Of a stretch of 64,000 bases of DNA, positions 1 through 8,375 are shown piece by piece. Source of the stretch: Sandaracinobacter neustonicus (GTDB lineage: Bacteria > Pseudomonadota > Alphaproteobacteria > Sphingomonadales > Sphingomonadaceae); contig NZ_VFSU01000010.1 of assembly GCF_006385875.1 (NCBI RefSeq), positions 23,533 through 87,532 on the forward strand. The letters are read 5' to 3'. A program made the translations under genes and the position numbers. The notes beneath the pieces are model-generated. The model was not told the origin of the DNA, made no database searches, and was given only the letters and a program-made list of their open reading frames with translations. How positions within the stretch are numbered: the first letter of the stretch is position 1; every line of letters begins with the position of its first letter.

Positions 1-315
1 CCGCGATCGACGGCCCGAGCGCAGTGCGCAGCATCCGCGCGCCGCGTGATTTAGCCTCGGATCGGATTGGGTGGATGGTCAACGACTGGCCCCTGCAAAG
101 GACCGGGCGAACCGCCGCCCGGCTGTCGGGGCACATCAAGAGACGCAGGAAGACTCGGCTCGCAACAGCTACTTACGGGCGTAGTAGAGGGGGCGGCACA
201 TACGAGGACGACGGCGGAATGCCTCTCGTCGGCATTCCGCAGATACGGCAACCGAACTACGAAATGGCGATGCGCGCGTAGGCTTTCTTACGGATGCCGG
301 TAATCGAGTCGATGG
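1..315. other. No recognisable gene (left edge of the element)
   Basis: Open frames of up to 85 codons exist on both strands here, but none resembles a known protein and their overlap is what high-GC DNA gives by chance. The stretch lies downstream of dmeF and probably separates it from the rest of the element, where trb mating-pair genes would be expected. No terminator or att-like sequence was recognised. Confidence 0.5.
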
Positions 316-1251
316 TTAGCGGCACTCGACTGTGAGGTGCGCCAACTCATGCACCGGCGCGAGACGGGCGCGGATCATGTCGCTCGTGACCCCACGCGCC
401 GCGACGATGCTGACGATCGCAGCTTGTGCCTCCGGCCCGACGCGCCAGACGTGGAGGTCTGCGATCCTCGCATCGCCCGGTTCTTCGACCAGCTCGCGCA
501 CCTCCTCGGCCACATGCTCGTCGGTTCGATCCAGAAGCACTTCCGCTGTGTCGCGCATAAGCCCCCAGGACCAACGCGCGATCACGATTGCGCCGACGAT
601 CCCCATTACGGGATCCATCCATACCCAGCCAAGATAGCGGCCTGCCAAGAGCGCCGTGATGGCGAGAACCGATGTCAGAGCGTCGGCGAGCACATGCAGA
701 TAGGCTGAGCGCAGATTGTTATCGCCCGTGTGCGCGGCATGACCGTGATGATGGTGCCCATGATCGTGGCCGTGATGATGAGAATGGTCGTGGCCGCCCG
801 ACAGCAGGACGGCGCTGACCACGTTCACGGCCAAGCCGACGACCGCAACCCAAGTTGCCTCGCCGAACGCGACGTTGATCGGCTGGAGCAACCGGGTGAC
901 GGATTCGACGCCAATACCGACTGCGATCAGGCCCAGCGCCATTGCCGAGGCGAAGCCGGCAAGATCACCAACCTTGCCGGTGCCGAAGCTATATGCCGGG
1001 TTTCGGGCGTTCCGCTTTGCATAGGCATAGGCAAGCGCGGCAACCGACAATGCGCCGGCGTGCGTCGCCATGTGAAAGCCGTCGGCGAGCAGCGCCATTG
1101 ACCCTGTGAAGTAGCCGGCGACGATTTCGCCCACCATCATCACTGCGGTCAGCGCAACCACCCAGCGCGTGCGGCGGGCGTTCTCATCATGTGCCGCGCC
1201 GAGTAAAACGTGGTCGTGAGTGTGCGCGTCGAGATCGGGCAAAGTCGCCAT
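316..1251 (-). CDS. dmeF: Cation diffusion facilitator, Co/Ni efflux DmeF
   Basis: A 311-residue inner-membrane metal/proton antiporter of the CDF family, predicted to export Co2+ and Ni2+. The TM2 site is seen as ADGFHMATH (D57, H60/H64) and the TM5 site as HVLAD (H186, D190). A histidine-rich cytoplasmic loop spans about residues 154-174, as in DmeF and related CDF proteins, and the YSFGTGKVGDLAGF segment (about 87-100) is typical of DmeF. A soluble C-terminal domain follows from about residue 235. It lies 8 bp downstream of the CsoR/RcnR-type regulator on the same strand, which fits a dmeRF operon. Metal preference is inferred from family resemblance and the regulator's ligand set. Confidence 0.9.
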   Translation of the reverse strand: MATLPDLDAHTHDHVLLGAAHDENARRTRWVVALTAVMMVGEIVAGYFTGSMALLADGFHMATHAGALSVAALAYAYAKRNARNPAYSFGTGKVGDLAGFASAMALGLIAVGIGVESVTRLLQPINVAFGEATWVAVVGLAVNVVSAVLLSGGHDHSHHHGHDHGHHHHGHAAHTGDNNLRSAYLHVLADALTSVLAITALLAGRYLGWVWMDPVMGIVGAIVIARWSWGLMRDTAEVLLDRTDEHVAEEVRELVEEPGDARIADLHVWRVGPEAQAAIVSIVAARGVTSDMIRARLAPVHELAHLTVECR

Positions 1252-1259
1252 GAACTATC

Positions 1260-1535
1260 CTATTTCGAGTAGCGACGGATCACGGCGAGCAGCTCCTCCG
1301 CACCCGCCGCTCGTTCGGCATCATCAAGCCCAGGCCGAGACACGTGGGCTTCCAGATGCTCCGCTATGATCTCATCCAGCAGGCCGTTCACCGCGCCTCG
1401 GACGGCCGCAACCAGGTGAAGAATCTCCGAACAGCTCGCGTCCGCCTGCAACGCGCGGTCGATCGCACCGACCTGGCCTCCAATGCGGCGGACGCGGGCC
1501 AGCAGATCAGCGCTCGATGACTTGATGTGCGACAT
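1260..1535 (-). CDS. dmeR: CsoR/RcnR-family metal-sensing repressor DmeR
   Basis: A 91-residue all-helical repressor of the CsoR/RcnR/FrmR family. The N-terminus MSHIK fixes the start because H3 is a metal ligand in this family. C35, H60 and H64 complete the RcnR-type His-Cys-His-His set, favouring Ni/Co sensing over copper (CsoR) or formaldehyde (FrmR). It is the first gene of a two-gene operon with dmeF and should repress it until metal binds. No ordinary Shine-Dalgarno is visible; the purine-rich run upstream of the ATG is also the probable operator. Confidence 0.85.
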   Translation of the reverse strand: MSHIKSSSADLLARVRRIGGQVGAIDRALQADASCSEILHLVAAVRGAVNGLLDEIIAEHLEAHVSRPGLDDAERAAGAEELLAVIRRYSK

Positions 1536-1552
1536 ACCCCACCCCCCTATAT
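1534..1552 (-). promoter_or_regulatory. Candidate DmeR operator overlapping the dmeR ribosome-binding region
   Basis: On the plus strand this reads ATACCCCACCCCCCTATAT: a G/C tract flanked by AT steps, the form of RcnR-type operators. Read from the minus strand, the G-rich tract sits just before the dmeR ATG where the ribosome-binding site should be, so repressor and ribosome would compete for it. This is inferred from sequence form only. Confidence 0.5.
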
Positions 1553-1614
1553 GAACGGGGTTGGGTTGTCGAGTTTGTCAGCCGCAATTGGAGGCGGGAA
1601 AGCCAAGTGGTTCG

Positions 1615-2040
1615 CTAGTCTGGATCAGTCGCACTCTTCGGCCAGACATCTTCCGGTATCTCATCCAACAGCGTCTTGCCGCTGGCGAAGCGCCGGCCGA
1701 GCGTCTCGATGAAGCCCTCATAGCGTTTCCGCCCCTTCACCTGCGCCGCCGCCTGATCCTCATCAGGAAGCGGCGGTGTCACGGCCAACCAGAACCGGAC
1801 GAACAGACTCAGCGCCTCGGTCGTCAGGCCAGTGTTGCGCTCAAGTCGCTGGACCTGACGCGACAGGCGATCAAGCCTGCGTGCGAACGCGGCTTCCATC
1901 CGGTCGGCGCCGTCCGGCGAAAGATAGGACGCCACTGCCGCCTCCACGATCGCGGAGCGGGAGATGCGGCGGCGGATCGCCAACTCATCGACCTGCTTGG
2001 CGAGCGCAGGCGGGAAATAGACGTTGAGCCGGGTTCGCAT
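1615..2040 (-). CDS. Ribbon-helix-helix (CopG-like) mobilisation accessory protein
   Basis: A 141-residue protein with an N-terminal ribbon-helix-helix fold. The MRTRLNVYFPPAL strand is followed by helices at about 14-42, where RRRISRSAIVEAAVASYL is the typical second helix. The rest is helical and charged. The start at 2040 removes a GC-rich upstream extension and puts the DNA-binding strand at the N-terminus. It lies 10 bp downstream of traG on the same strand. A CopG-type protein directly after traG is a recurring arrangement in IncP/Ti-like conjugative elements. It may help relaxosome assembly or repress tra genes; neither can be told from sequence. Confidence 0.75.
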   Translation of the reverse strand: MRTRLNVYFPPALAKQVDELAIRRRISRSAIVEAAVASYLSPDGADRMEAAFARRLDRLSRQVQRLERNTGLTTEALSLFVRFWLAVTPPLPDEDQAAAQVKGRKRYEGFIETLGRRFASGKTLLDEIPEDVWPKSATDPD

Positions 2041-2050
2041 GGGCACGCTC

Positions 2051-4024
2051 CTACAAGTCGATGCCATCGCCCGGATCGAGCGACGCCTGCCGCGCGAGCC
2101 CTTGCATCCGGCGGCGCACGGCCGCTTGCCGGGCCGCGTCATCCTGTTCGTCATCGACGATCGAAAACTCCTGCGCGGGCGGGGCCGTTGTTTCCGGCGC
2201 AATGGCGATATGCTCGGGCAGCTCGGGCTCCCGGCGCAGCCCGCCATTGGCGGCGTCCTCGGCATCGCGGACGATGCGCGCGATTTGCTTCGGATCGGCG
2301 GATGCCTGCCGCCCGGTCCAGTCATCGGGCCTGACCCCGGCCGCCTCGGGCGCGGGCGCCGACGCGATCCGCTCGGACAGCCGGCGATCCTGATAATAGC
2401 GCGCCTTCTTTGCCCGGATCGGGTGGACGCCCGCCACCATGACTATCTCGTCGTCGGGCGGAAGCTGCATGACCTCGCCCGGCGTAAGGAGCTGGCGGGC
2501 GGTCTCGGACCGCGACACCATCAGATGCCCAAGCCACGGCGACAGGCGATGCCCGGCGTAGTTCTTCATCGCCCGCATCTCGGTGGCGGTGCCGAGCGCG
2601 TCCGACACGCGCTTGGCGGTGCGCTCGTCGTTGGTGGCGAAGCTCACCCGGACATGGCAGTTGTCGAGGATCGCGTTGTTGGGGCCGTAAGCCTTCTCGA
2701 TCTGATTGAGCGACTGCGCGATCAAGAACGCCTTGAGCCCGTAGCCCGCCATGAACGCCAGCGCGGACTCGAAGAAGTCGAGGCGGCCGAGCGCCGGAAA
2801 CTCGTCCAGCATCAGCAACACCCGATGGCGGTCGCCCTTTGGGGTCAGTTCCTCGGTCAGCCGGCGCCCGATCTGGTTTAGGATAAGGCGGATCAGCGGC
2901 TTGGTGCGCGAGATGTCGCTGGGCGGCACGACCAGATAGAGCGTCGCCGGCCGCTCGCCATCGACCAGATCCGATATGCGCCACTGGCAGGCCCGCGTGA
3001 CCTGCGCCACGACGGGATCGCGGTAGAGGCCGAGGAAAGACATGGCGGTGCTGAGCACGCCCGATCGCTCGTTGTCAGACTTGTTCAGCAGCTCCCGCGC
3101 CGCGCTGGCGACGACAGGATGCACGCCCGCTTCGCCCAAGTGTGGCGTCGCCATCATCGCGGCCAGTGTCTGCTCGATCGTGCGCGCCGGGTCCGAAAGG
3201 AATCCGGCGACGCCAGCCAAGGTCTTGTCCACCTCGGCATAGAGGACGTGGAGGATCGCGCCGACCAGCAGCGAGTGGGAGGTTTTCTCCCAATGGTTTC
3301 GCCGCTCCAGCGAGCCTTCGGGATCGACCAGCACGTCGGCGACATTCTGCACGTCGCGCACCTCCCATTGGCCACGCCGCACCTCCAGCAACGGGTTGTA
3401 GGCGGCCGACTCGGCGTTGGTCGGATCGAACAGCAGCACGCGACCGTGCCGCGCGCGAAAACCGGCGGTCAGCATCCAGTTCTCGCCCTTGATGTCGTGG
3501 ACGATCGCCGACGCCGGCCAGGTCAGCAGCGAGGGCACGACCAGGCCGACGCCCTTGCCCGAACGGGTCGGGGCGAAGCACAGCACATGCTCGGGGCCGT
3601 CGTGGCGGAGATAGTCGCGCGCGAGCTTGCCGAGCACAACGCCGTTCGGCCCGAGCAGCCCGGCCGCGCGCACCTCCCGCTCGCTCGCCCAGCGAGCCGA
3701 GCCATAGGTCTCGGCGTTCTTCAGTTCGCGCGCGCGCCACACCGACATGCCGATGGCGACCGCGATCGACGCGAACCCGCCGGACGCAGCGATATAGGCG
3801 CCCGTCAGGAATATGCGGGGCGCATAGGCGTCGAAGCTGAACCACCACCAAAAGAAAGCGGGCGGCGGATAAACCTGCCAGCCGAACGCCTCGAACCAAG
3901 GCGGCCCCAGCTCGGGCTGATAGGCGAGCGCGGCGGCGGTCCACTGTGTCGCGCCCCACACCCCGGCGAGCACGATCAGGAACACGATGATGATCTGGCC
4001 CCAAAGGATTTTGGTCGCGGACAT
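2051..4024 (-). CDS. traG: Conjugal transfer coupling protein TraG (VirD4 family)
   Basis: A 657-residue type IV coupling ATPase that would deliver the relaxase-DNA complex to the mating channel. Two N-terminal membrane segments (about 7-25 and 72-95) anchor a cytoplasmic ATPase. Walker A is APTRSGKGVG at 151-160 and Walker B is RVLLMLDEFPALG at about 401-413. Length and layout match intact TraG/VirD4 proteins. It begins 15 bp downstream of the relaxase stop, so the relaxase and coupling protein are probably co-transcribed. No damage is visible. Confidence 0.95.
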   Translation of the reverse strand: MSATKILWGQIIIVFLIVLAGVWGATQWTAAALAYQPELGPPWFEAFGWQVYPPPAFFWWWFSFDAYAPRIFLTGAYIAASGGFASIAVAIGMSVWRARELKNAETYGSARWASEREVRAAGLLGPNGVVLGKLARDYLRHDGPEHVLCFAPTRSGKGVGLVVPSLLTWPASAIVHDIKGENWMLTAGFRARHGRVLLFDPTNAESAAYNPLLEVRRGQWEVRDVQNVADVLVDPEGSLERRNHWEKTSHSLLVGAILHVLYAEVDKTLAGVAGFLSDPARTIEQTLAAMMATPHLGEAGVHPVVASAARELLNKSDNERSGVLSTAMSFLGLYRDPVVAQVTRACQWRISDLVDGERPATLYLVVPPSDISRTKPLIRLILNQIGRRLTEELTPKGDRHRVLLMLDEFPALGRLDFFESALAFMAGYGLKAFLIAQSLNQIEKAYGPNNAILDNCHVRVSFATNDERTAKRVSDALGTATEMRAMKNYAGHRLSPWLGHLMVSRSETARQLLTPGEVMQLPPDDEIVMVAGVHPIRAKKARYYQDRRLSERIASAPAPEAAGVRPDDWTGRQASADPKQIARIVRDAEDAANGGLRREPELPEHIAIAPETTAPPAQEFSIVDDEQDDAARQAAVRRRMQGLARQASLDPGDGIDL

Positions 4025-4039
4025 GGGTGTCTCCTGTTT

Positions 4040-5800
4040 TCAGATGCCGAGGCCGCGCTTGCGGCCAAGCGTCCAGTCGATGCCGCCGCCGGCGCGGACC
4101 ACGCCGGACACCTGACGGCCGAGTTGCTGTTCGAGGGTGCTGGCCCAGGGCACGAGTCGGAAGCCGAGCCCGTCGTCGATCATGGCAAAGCGGCCTGACG
4201 TGAGCGCGAGGCGTTGGCGCACGACGCCGGCGATCTTCTCGCCGGACGCGGGGGGGCGATAGGCAAGCCCGGTCTCACCCGCGATCTTCGCGCCAACCGC
4301 GTCCAGCTCGCGCTTGCGGAGCGTGTCGAGCATCCCGCGCTCGAACACCGTCCGCTCGCCGAAGCGGCGGGCTAGCCCTTCCTTGACGAGATGGTCGGTG
4401 CGCGCGTCCATCGCGCGCCGCACCTCGGCGCCAAACCCGCCATCCGCGACTCCGGCGCCGCGCTCGATCAGCCGATGGTCGAGCCAGGTCGCGCCGGGCG
4501 CTTTCACCTGTGCGGCGAGGTCGAGGTCGGACCGCGTTGCGACGATAAGCGTCGGCTTCTCTTCGCCGGACCGCCCTACCGCGCGCAACTCGACGATGCC
4601 GCCGAGCTTGGGGCTATGCTCCAGCGCCTCGATGCCCGGCAGGCGAACATGGTGGGTGCGCCCGTCCGTGCCGTCGATCACGGCATAGGCGGTGGCGGTC
4701 AGTTCGTCGTGCAACCCCTTGTCGATCAGCCTGCCGGCGATCGGCTTCTCGGGCGCGCTGGTGACGACGGCGTAGCTGTCGAGCGGCCGGTCCTGCCCCC
4801 GATCTTTGAGCGCCGCGCCGATCGTGCGGATGATGTCTCCGCGCGCGCCCAGCTCGCGCAGCTTCGCCCCCGCACCTTCCGCGACCGCCCATTGGCCGGT
4901 ATCGCCCTCGGCTGCGAGCCCCATCGTTTCCAGATGCTGCAACCGGCCGATCATCAAGCGGCGGAGCCGCGGATCGTCGGGGCCGGGCCGCTCTGGGCGC
5001 AGGTCGATCACGCCTAGCTCGTCGGCGGAGCGCTGGATCTCGGAATCGAGCCGGGTCCAGCGCTCCGCCGTCACCTCGCGGTCGAGCGCGCGCTGCACCT
5101 CATGCTCGGGCTTCGGCCCTAGTTCGGCGAAGGCCAGGTCTTGCGCGCGCGAGCGGAGATTGTGGCTGATGTAGTCGCGGGAGATGACGAGATCGGCGCC
5201 CTGATCGGTAACGCCGCGCACGAGCAAGTGGACATGCGGATTGTCGGTGTTCCAGTGATCGACCGCAACCCAATCGAGCCGCGTCCCCAGGTCGGCTTCC
5301 ATCTGGCGCATGAGGTCGCGCGTGTATTCGCGCAGGTCGGTCAGCTCGGCGGCGTCCTCGGGCGACACGATGACCCGGAAATGATGCCGGTCATCCTTGC
5401 ACCGGTCGGCGAAACCGCGATCGTCGGCGTTGTCGCCGGCCGCGTCGAACATCCGGGTAGGCGAGCCGTCGCGGGTGACGCCCTCGCGCTTCAAATAAGC
5501 GACATGCGCGGACAGGGGCGCCGAGCGCCGGTCACCCCGGCTGCGGGTGGTCACGGGCAGCATCTTGACCATGACGCGCCGGCCCGAGCCGAACAGGCGA
5601 CTGCGGGCGAAGGCGGTGCGTCCCCGCCCGAAGGTCGATTGCGCACCCCGGCGCGCTCCGCTGGCGCCGCCGCGCCGGCCGCCGCTGTGGATCGCGGCGA
5701 CGCGCAGCACCTCGGCGACCAGGCCGCGGGCATTGCGGCCCTGCGCCTTGCTGCGCTTGGCCTTGCCCGGCCGGACGCGGAACTCGCTGTCCTCGCTCAC
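4040..5800 (-). CDS. DUF3363 relaxase/mobilisation protein
   Basis: A relaxase that should nick oriT and pilot the transferred strand. With a GTG start at 5800 the product is 586 residues beginning MSEDSEFRVRPGK, which matches the N-terminus usual for this family; the open frame reaches 6232 but the extra sequence overlaps the next gene and is low-complexity. A basic Arg-rich stretch covers residues 10-90. The core follows with REGVTRDG, DDRHHFRVIVSPEDA and DHWNTDNPHVHLLVRG, giving the histidine cluster expected of a metal-dependent relaxase, then ISRDYI with a conserved tyrosine. Which tyrosine is catalytic is not established here. A candidate oriT lies just upstream. Confidence 0.88.
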   Translation of the reverse strand: MSEDSEFRVRPGKAKRSKAQGRNARGLVAEVLRVAAIHSGGRRGGASGARRGAQSTFGRGRTAFARSRLFGSGRRVMVKMLPVTTRSRGDRRSAPLSAHVAYLKREGVTRDGSPTRMFDAAGDNADDRGFADRCKDDRHHFRVIVSPEDAAELTDLREYTRDLMRQMEADLGTRLDWVAVDHWNTDNPHVHLLVRGVTDQGADLVISRDYISHNLRSRAQDLAFAELGPKPEHEVQRALDREVTAERWTRLDSEIQRSADELGVIDLRPERPGPDDPRLRRLMIGRLQHLETMGLAAEGDTGQWAVAEGAGAKLRELGARGDIIRTIGAALKDRGQDRPLDSYAVVTSAPEKPIAGRLIDKGLHDELTATAYAVIDGTDGRTHHVRLPGIEALEHSPKLGGIVELRAVGRSGEEKPTLIVATRSDLDLAAQVKAPGATWLDHRLIERGAGVADGGFGAEVRRAMDARTDHLVKEGLARRFGERTVFERGMLDTLRKRELDAVGAKIAGETGLAYRPPASGEKIAGVVRQRLALTSGRFAMIDDGLGFRLVPWASTLEQQLGRQVSGVVRAGGGIDWTLGRKRGLGI

Positions 5801-5915
5801 GGCCGGGCCGCTTTCGGCCGAAAACGGCCTGTGGTGCCATTCGAGGCGCTGTTTTTGCTGGCTTTTCCCTTCCGCGCGGCACGCGCGCCGACCGACGCCC
5901 CCGCGTGAAGCCACG

Positions 5916-5964
5916 GAAAAGCCTTGGCTTTTCGGCTGAACGGGGCGCTGCTTATATCTTGCCC
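5916..5964. other. Candidate origin of transfer (oriT)
   Basis: A perfect inverted repeat, GAAAAGCC-TT-GGCTTTTC (5916-5933), is followed 21 bp later by TATCTTGCCC (5955-5964). The IncP/Ti-type nick region reads TATCCTGCCC, so there is one mismatch. The hairpin-then-nick layout and the place just upstream of the relaxase gene both suit an oriT. The assignment is by resemblance only. Confidence 0.45.
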
Positions 5965-6038
5965 TCGTCTGTCCCTGCCGTTTTCCTCCTCCCCAGACAC
6001 CTTGCTGCTTCGGACGGATGCGGGAAGCGACCGGGCAA

Positions 6039-6803
6039 TCATTGCGGTCGGCCCGCGCGGGCGCGGGACACGAACAGCGTGTCGCGTGGCTGATTGACGG
6101 AAGGCTCGGCTGCGTGAACGTCGCCGGATGTCGGACGGTCGTTGGGTAGATCGGACGCGGCTCCTTGGCCGTCCGACTGTCCGGCGACGGCTTCCGAACC
6201 GGCGCTGGCAGTGCGAACGAACAGCGCCGCACGACGCCATGCGAAGGGATCAGGCGTTGCAGTCGCCGTCACCTCCACCGCGCCCGCCGTGCCGGTAATC
6301 GGCGCGAGCTGGGCGAGATAGCCGACCGTCTCGGGAGGCAGCGGACGGCCGCGCGACACGAAGTCGTCGTAGCGGTCCGGTCCCGCATTATAGGCTGCCA
6401 GCATCGCGCTGGCGTTGCCGTAGCGGTCGTGCATCTCGCGCAGATAGGCCGCACCCGCCATGATGTTGTCGCACACATCGAACGGATCGGGGCCGAGGCC
6501 GTAGCGGGTGCGCAGCGTGCCCCAAGTCGCGGGCATGATCTGCATCAAGCCCATCGCCCCGGCGCGCGAGACGGCGCGGGAATTGCCGCCGCTCTCGACG
6601 CGCATCACGGCCCATATCCACGCTTCGGGGATGCCGAACCGGCGCGCTGCCTCGGCGACATGACCGGCGTAAGGATGAACGGCCGCTAATCGCGCAGCCG
6701 GCATATCCTGCGCCATCGTCGGGGCAGACACAGCACCGCCGGACAGCAGGACGACGGCAACCACGACCACCGATCCGACTCCGCTCCGCCGCCAGCCTGC
6801 CAG
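6039..6803 (-). CDS. Conjugation-associated lytic transglycosylase (SLT domain)
   Basis: A periplasmic muramidase-like enzyme that would open peptidoglycan for the conjugation channel. The catalytic-glutamate segment is FGIPEAWIWAVMRVESGGN, followed by AMGLMQIMPATW and AAYNAGP, the three signatures of the Slt70-like fold. A hydrophobic signal segment (GSVVVVAVVLLSGGAVSA) precedes them. No ATG suits: a CTG at 6803 gives a basic n-region, MAGWRRSG, before the hydrophobic core, so the start is tentative; a GTG further in or a TTG upstream is possible. About 70 residues of disordered tail follow the catalytic domain. Confidence 0.8.
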   Translation of the reverse strand: MAGWRRSGVGSVVVVAVVLLSGGAVSAPTMAQDMPAARLAAVHPYAGHVAEAARRFGIPEAWIWAVMRVESGGNSRAVSRAGAMGLMQIMPATWGTLRTRYGLGPDPFDVCDNIMAGAAYLREMHDRYGNASAMLAAYNAGPDRYDDFVSRGRPLPPETVGYLAQLAPITGTAGAVEVTATATPDPFAWRRAALFVRTASAGSEAVAGQSDGQGAASDLPNDRPTSGDVHAAEPSVNQPRDTLFVSRARAGRPQ

Positions 6804-6954
6804 CGTGCTCGCTGCGGTAAAGGGTGCGCGCGCAGCGCCGGCCTTCGGCCGCCCTTGACCTTCGCTGCGCGCCCCGGCCGGCCTGCGACCGAGCGGGACG
6901 AAGGGATGAGACGGCTTTCCCGCGAACAAAGGGATGGGTGGGAAGCGCACGGGA

Positions 6955-7290
6955 TCAGTCCTGCTCACGCGACTTCGGCTGGCGGTTCCAGCGCAGCGAC
7001 CAGGCCGACTTGTCGCCCATGCTCTGGAAGAGCGCGGCGCGGATCGGCTGCGCGAACGCGGGATCGTCGATGCGCAGTGAGACGTAATCCCCGGCGCGTT
7101 CGCCGGTCTCGTTCCAGCCGGCACCGATCTCCGGGCCTTCGCCGCTATCGCCGCGGTGGACGCGCCAGTCCGGCGCCTTATCGGCGTCGCTCTGCTCGGC
7201 CGGAACGATCGAGATACGGATGTCGAGCGTCGCCGTCTCGATGATGCCTTCGTAGCCATTGGCGGTGCGGAAGAAGCTGCCGATCTGCAT
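6955..7290 (-). CDS. DUF736 family protein
   Basis: A 111-residue protein of the small single-domain DUF736 family, found almost only on alphaproteobacterial plasmids and conjugative elements; its function is unknown. Family features seen are the N-terminal MQIGSFFRTANGYEGIIETATL, a central DWRVHR block and the C-terminal YVSLRIDDPAFAQPIRAALF. The ATG has a good AAGGAG site 7 bases upstream. It lies between the S26 peptidase and the transglycosylase in the transfer operon. A second copy is at 11644-11943. Confidence 0.85.
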   Translation of the reverse strand: MQIGSFFRTANGYEGIIETATLDIRISIVPAEQSDADKAPDWRVHRGDSGEGPEIGAGWNETGERAGDYVSLRIDDPAFAQPIRAALFQSMGDKSAWSLRWNRQPKSREQD

Positions 7291-7326
7291 GATGATCTCC
7301 TTTGGGTTGGCGGGCGGTGAAGCGGG

Positions 7327-7872
7327 TCAGCGCCAGACGAGCGGCGCGGTCGGGGAATCGCGGGTGAGGATCGGGATGGCGCGGCCGAGCACGGCCGAGG
7401 CCGGAAGCGGCCCGAAATAGCGGCCGTCCATGCTGTCGGCGCGGTCGGGATTGAGCATCAGCAGCTCGCCGGCGCGCAGCGTGCGGCAGCCTTGCCAAAC
7501 CGGCAGCGGACGGCCTCGGCCGTCACGCTGCCGAGCGATGACGAAGGGCAGCCCATCGATGCTCACCACTGCGTTGATGCGGCACACCATCTGCCCCGGC
7601 CGCGCCGTGACGTGCTTCAACAGCGGCACGCGCTCTCCGAGATAGCCGCGCTCCGCAAGCCAATGCGCCAGCGCCGGTGGCGGCGTCACGGCGACCAATG
7701 CACCGTTCGGCGGATCGGGAAGCGGCTCGATCCGATAAAGCCCGATCGGCACGCTCGCGCTGGCGTTCCAGACGATGCGCGGGAGCGGATCGAACACCGC
7801 CACGGCGAGGAACGACGCGCCGAACAGCGACGCGGCGGAGGCCGTCGCAACGGCCCATCCACGGCGGGTCAT
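7327..7872 (-). CDS. traF: TraF-type S26 signal peptidase
   Basis: An inner-membrane serine peptidase which in IncP-like systems matures or cyclises the pilin. With the ATG at 7872 the protein is 181 residues: one N-terminal membrane segment (about 7-27), then NASASVPIGLY with the probable nucleophile S40, and LLKHVTARPGQ with the probable general base K86. NPDRADSMDGRYFG later is the family's box E. The start overlaps the DUF2840 stop in an ATGA, so the two are translationally coupled. Longer starts upstream would only add a low-complexity tail. Confidence 0.9.
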   Translation of the reverse strand: MTRRGWAVATASAASLFGASFLAVAVFDPLPRIVWNASASVPIGLYRIEPLPDPPNGALVAVTPPPALAHWLAERGYLGERVPLLKHVTARPGQMVCRINAVVSIDGLPFVIARQRDGRGRPLPVWQGCRTLRAGELLMLNPDRADSMDGRYFGPLPASAVLGRAIPILTRDSPTAPLVWR

Positions 7873-8375
7873 CGCTCGATCTCCCGGCGTTTGAGCCACG
7901 CGCGATGGCGCTCCAGCGTGTAGGGGCGCGGCTGATGACCGGCGGCGATACGGTTGGCGACGTGTCGCCAATGGTCCGGCGCGGCGTCACAGGGATCGAC
8001 GTCGGCCGCCTCGGTCGCGTCGATCGCGGCGAGCACTTGGCTGACCTTGGGCCAGCCCTCGATCTTGAGCAGGATGTCGCCGCCAGGCCGGACGAACGGC
8101 AGCGTCGTGAACGGCTCGCCCGCGTTGACGGCGCGCACGATGTCGATGCGCGAGCTGACCGTGCCATAGTCGTTCGCCGCCCAGCGAACGAACGCGAAGA
8201 TCGCGCCGGGACGGAAGCGGACGATGCGGCGGCGGCGATCAACGATCTCGTCCACCGCGACCCGGCCGAACCTGATCCAGTGCTCAATCCGCTTCTCGAT
8301 CCACGTCAGCTCGACGCGGGTCATACCGTCTTCGGACGGCTGGCGGTGCCGCATAGGTGACGGCGGGACGGTCAT
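7869..8375 (-). CDS. DUF2840 domain protein
   Basis: Matches the DUF2840 family, a protein of unknown function that almost always sits beside traF in rhizobial and sphingomonad conjugative elements. The family core is visible from VELTWIEKRIEHWIRFGR through RFRPGAIFAFVRWAANDYGT to the C-terminal YTLERHRAWLKRR. The ATG at 8375 overlaps the stop of the helix-turn-helix gene, arguing for coupling, but an in-frame ATG at 8324 (MTRVELTW) gives the N-terminus more usual for the family. The gene overlaps traF by 4 bp. Confidence 0.8.
   Translation of the reverse strand: MTVPPSPMRHRQPSEDGMTRVELTWIEKRIEHWIRFGRVAVDEIVDRRRRIVRFRPGAIFAFVRWAANDYGTVSSRIDIVRAVNAGEPFTTLPFVRPGGDILLKIEGWPKVSQVLAAIDATEAADVDPCDAAPDHWRHVANRIAAGHQPRPYTLERHRAWLKRREIER

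Noticed and set aside
24..303. Overlapping 66-85 codon frames at the left edge
   Set aside because: They occur on both strands with high Arg/Gly/Pro content and resemble no known protein; treated as chance frames.
4040..6232. 730-residue version of the relaxase
   Set aside because: Residues before the GTG at 5800 are low-complexity, overlap the transglycosylase gene and run through the candidate oriT; the family N-terminus begins at SEDSEFRVRPGK.
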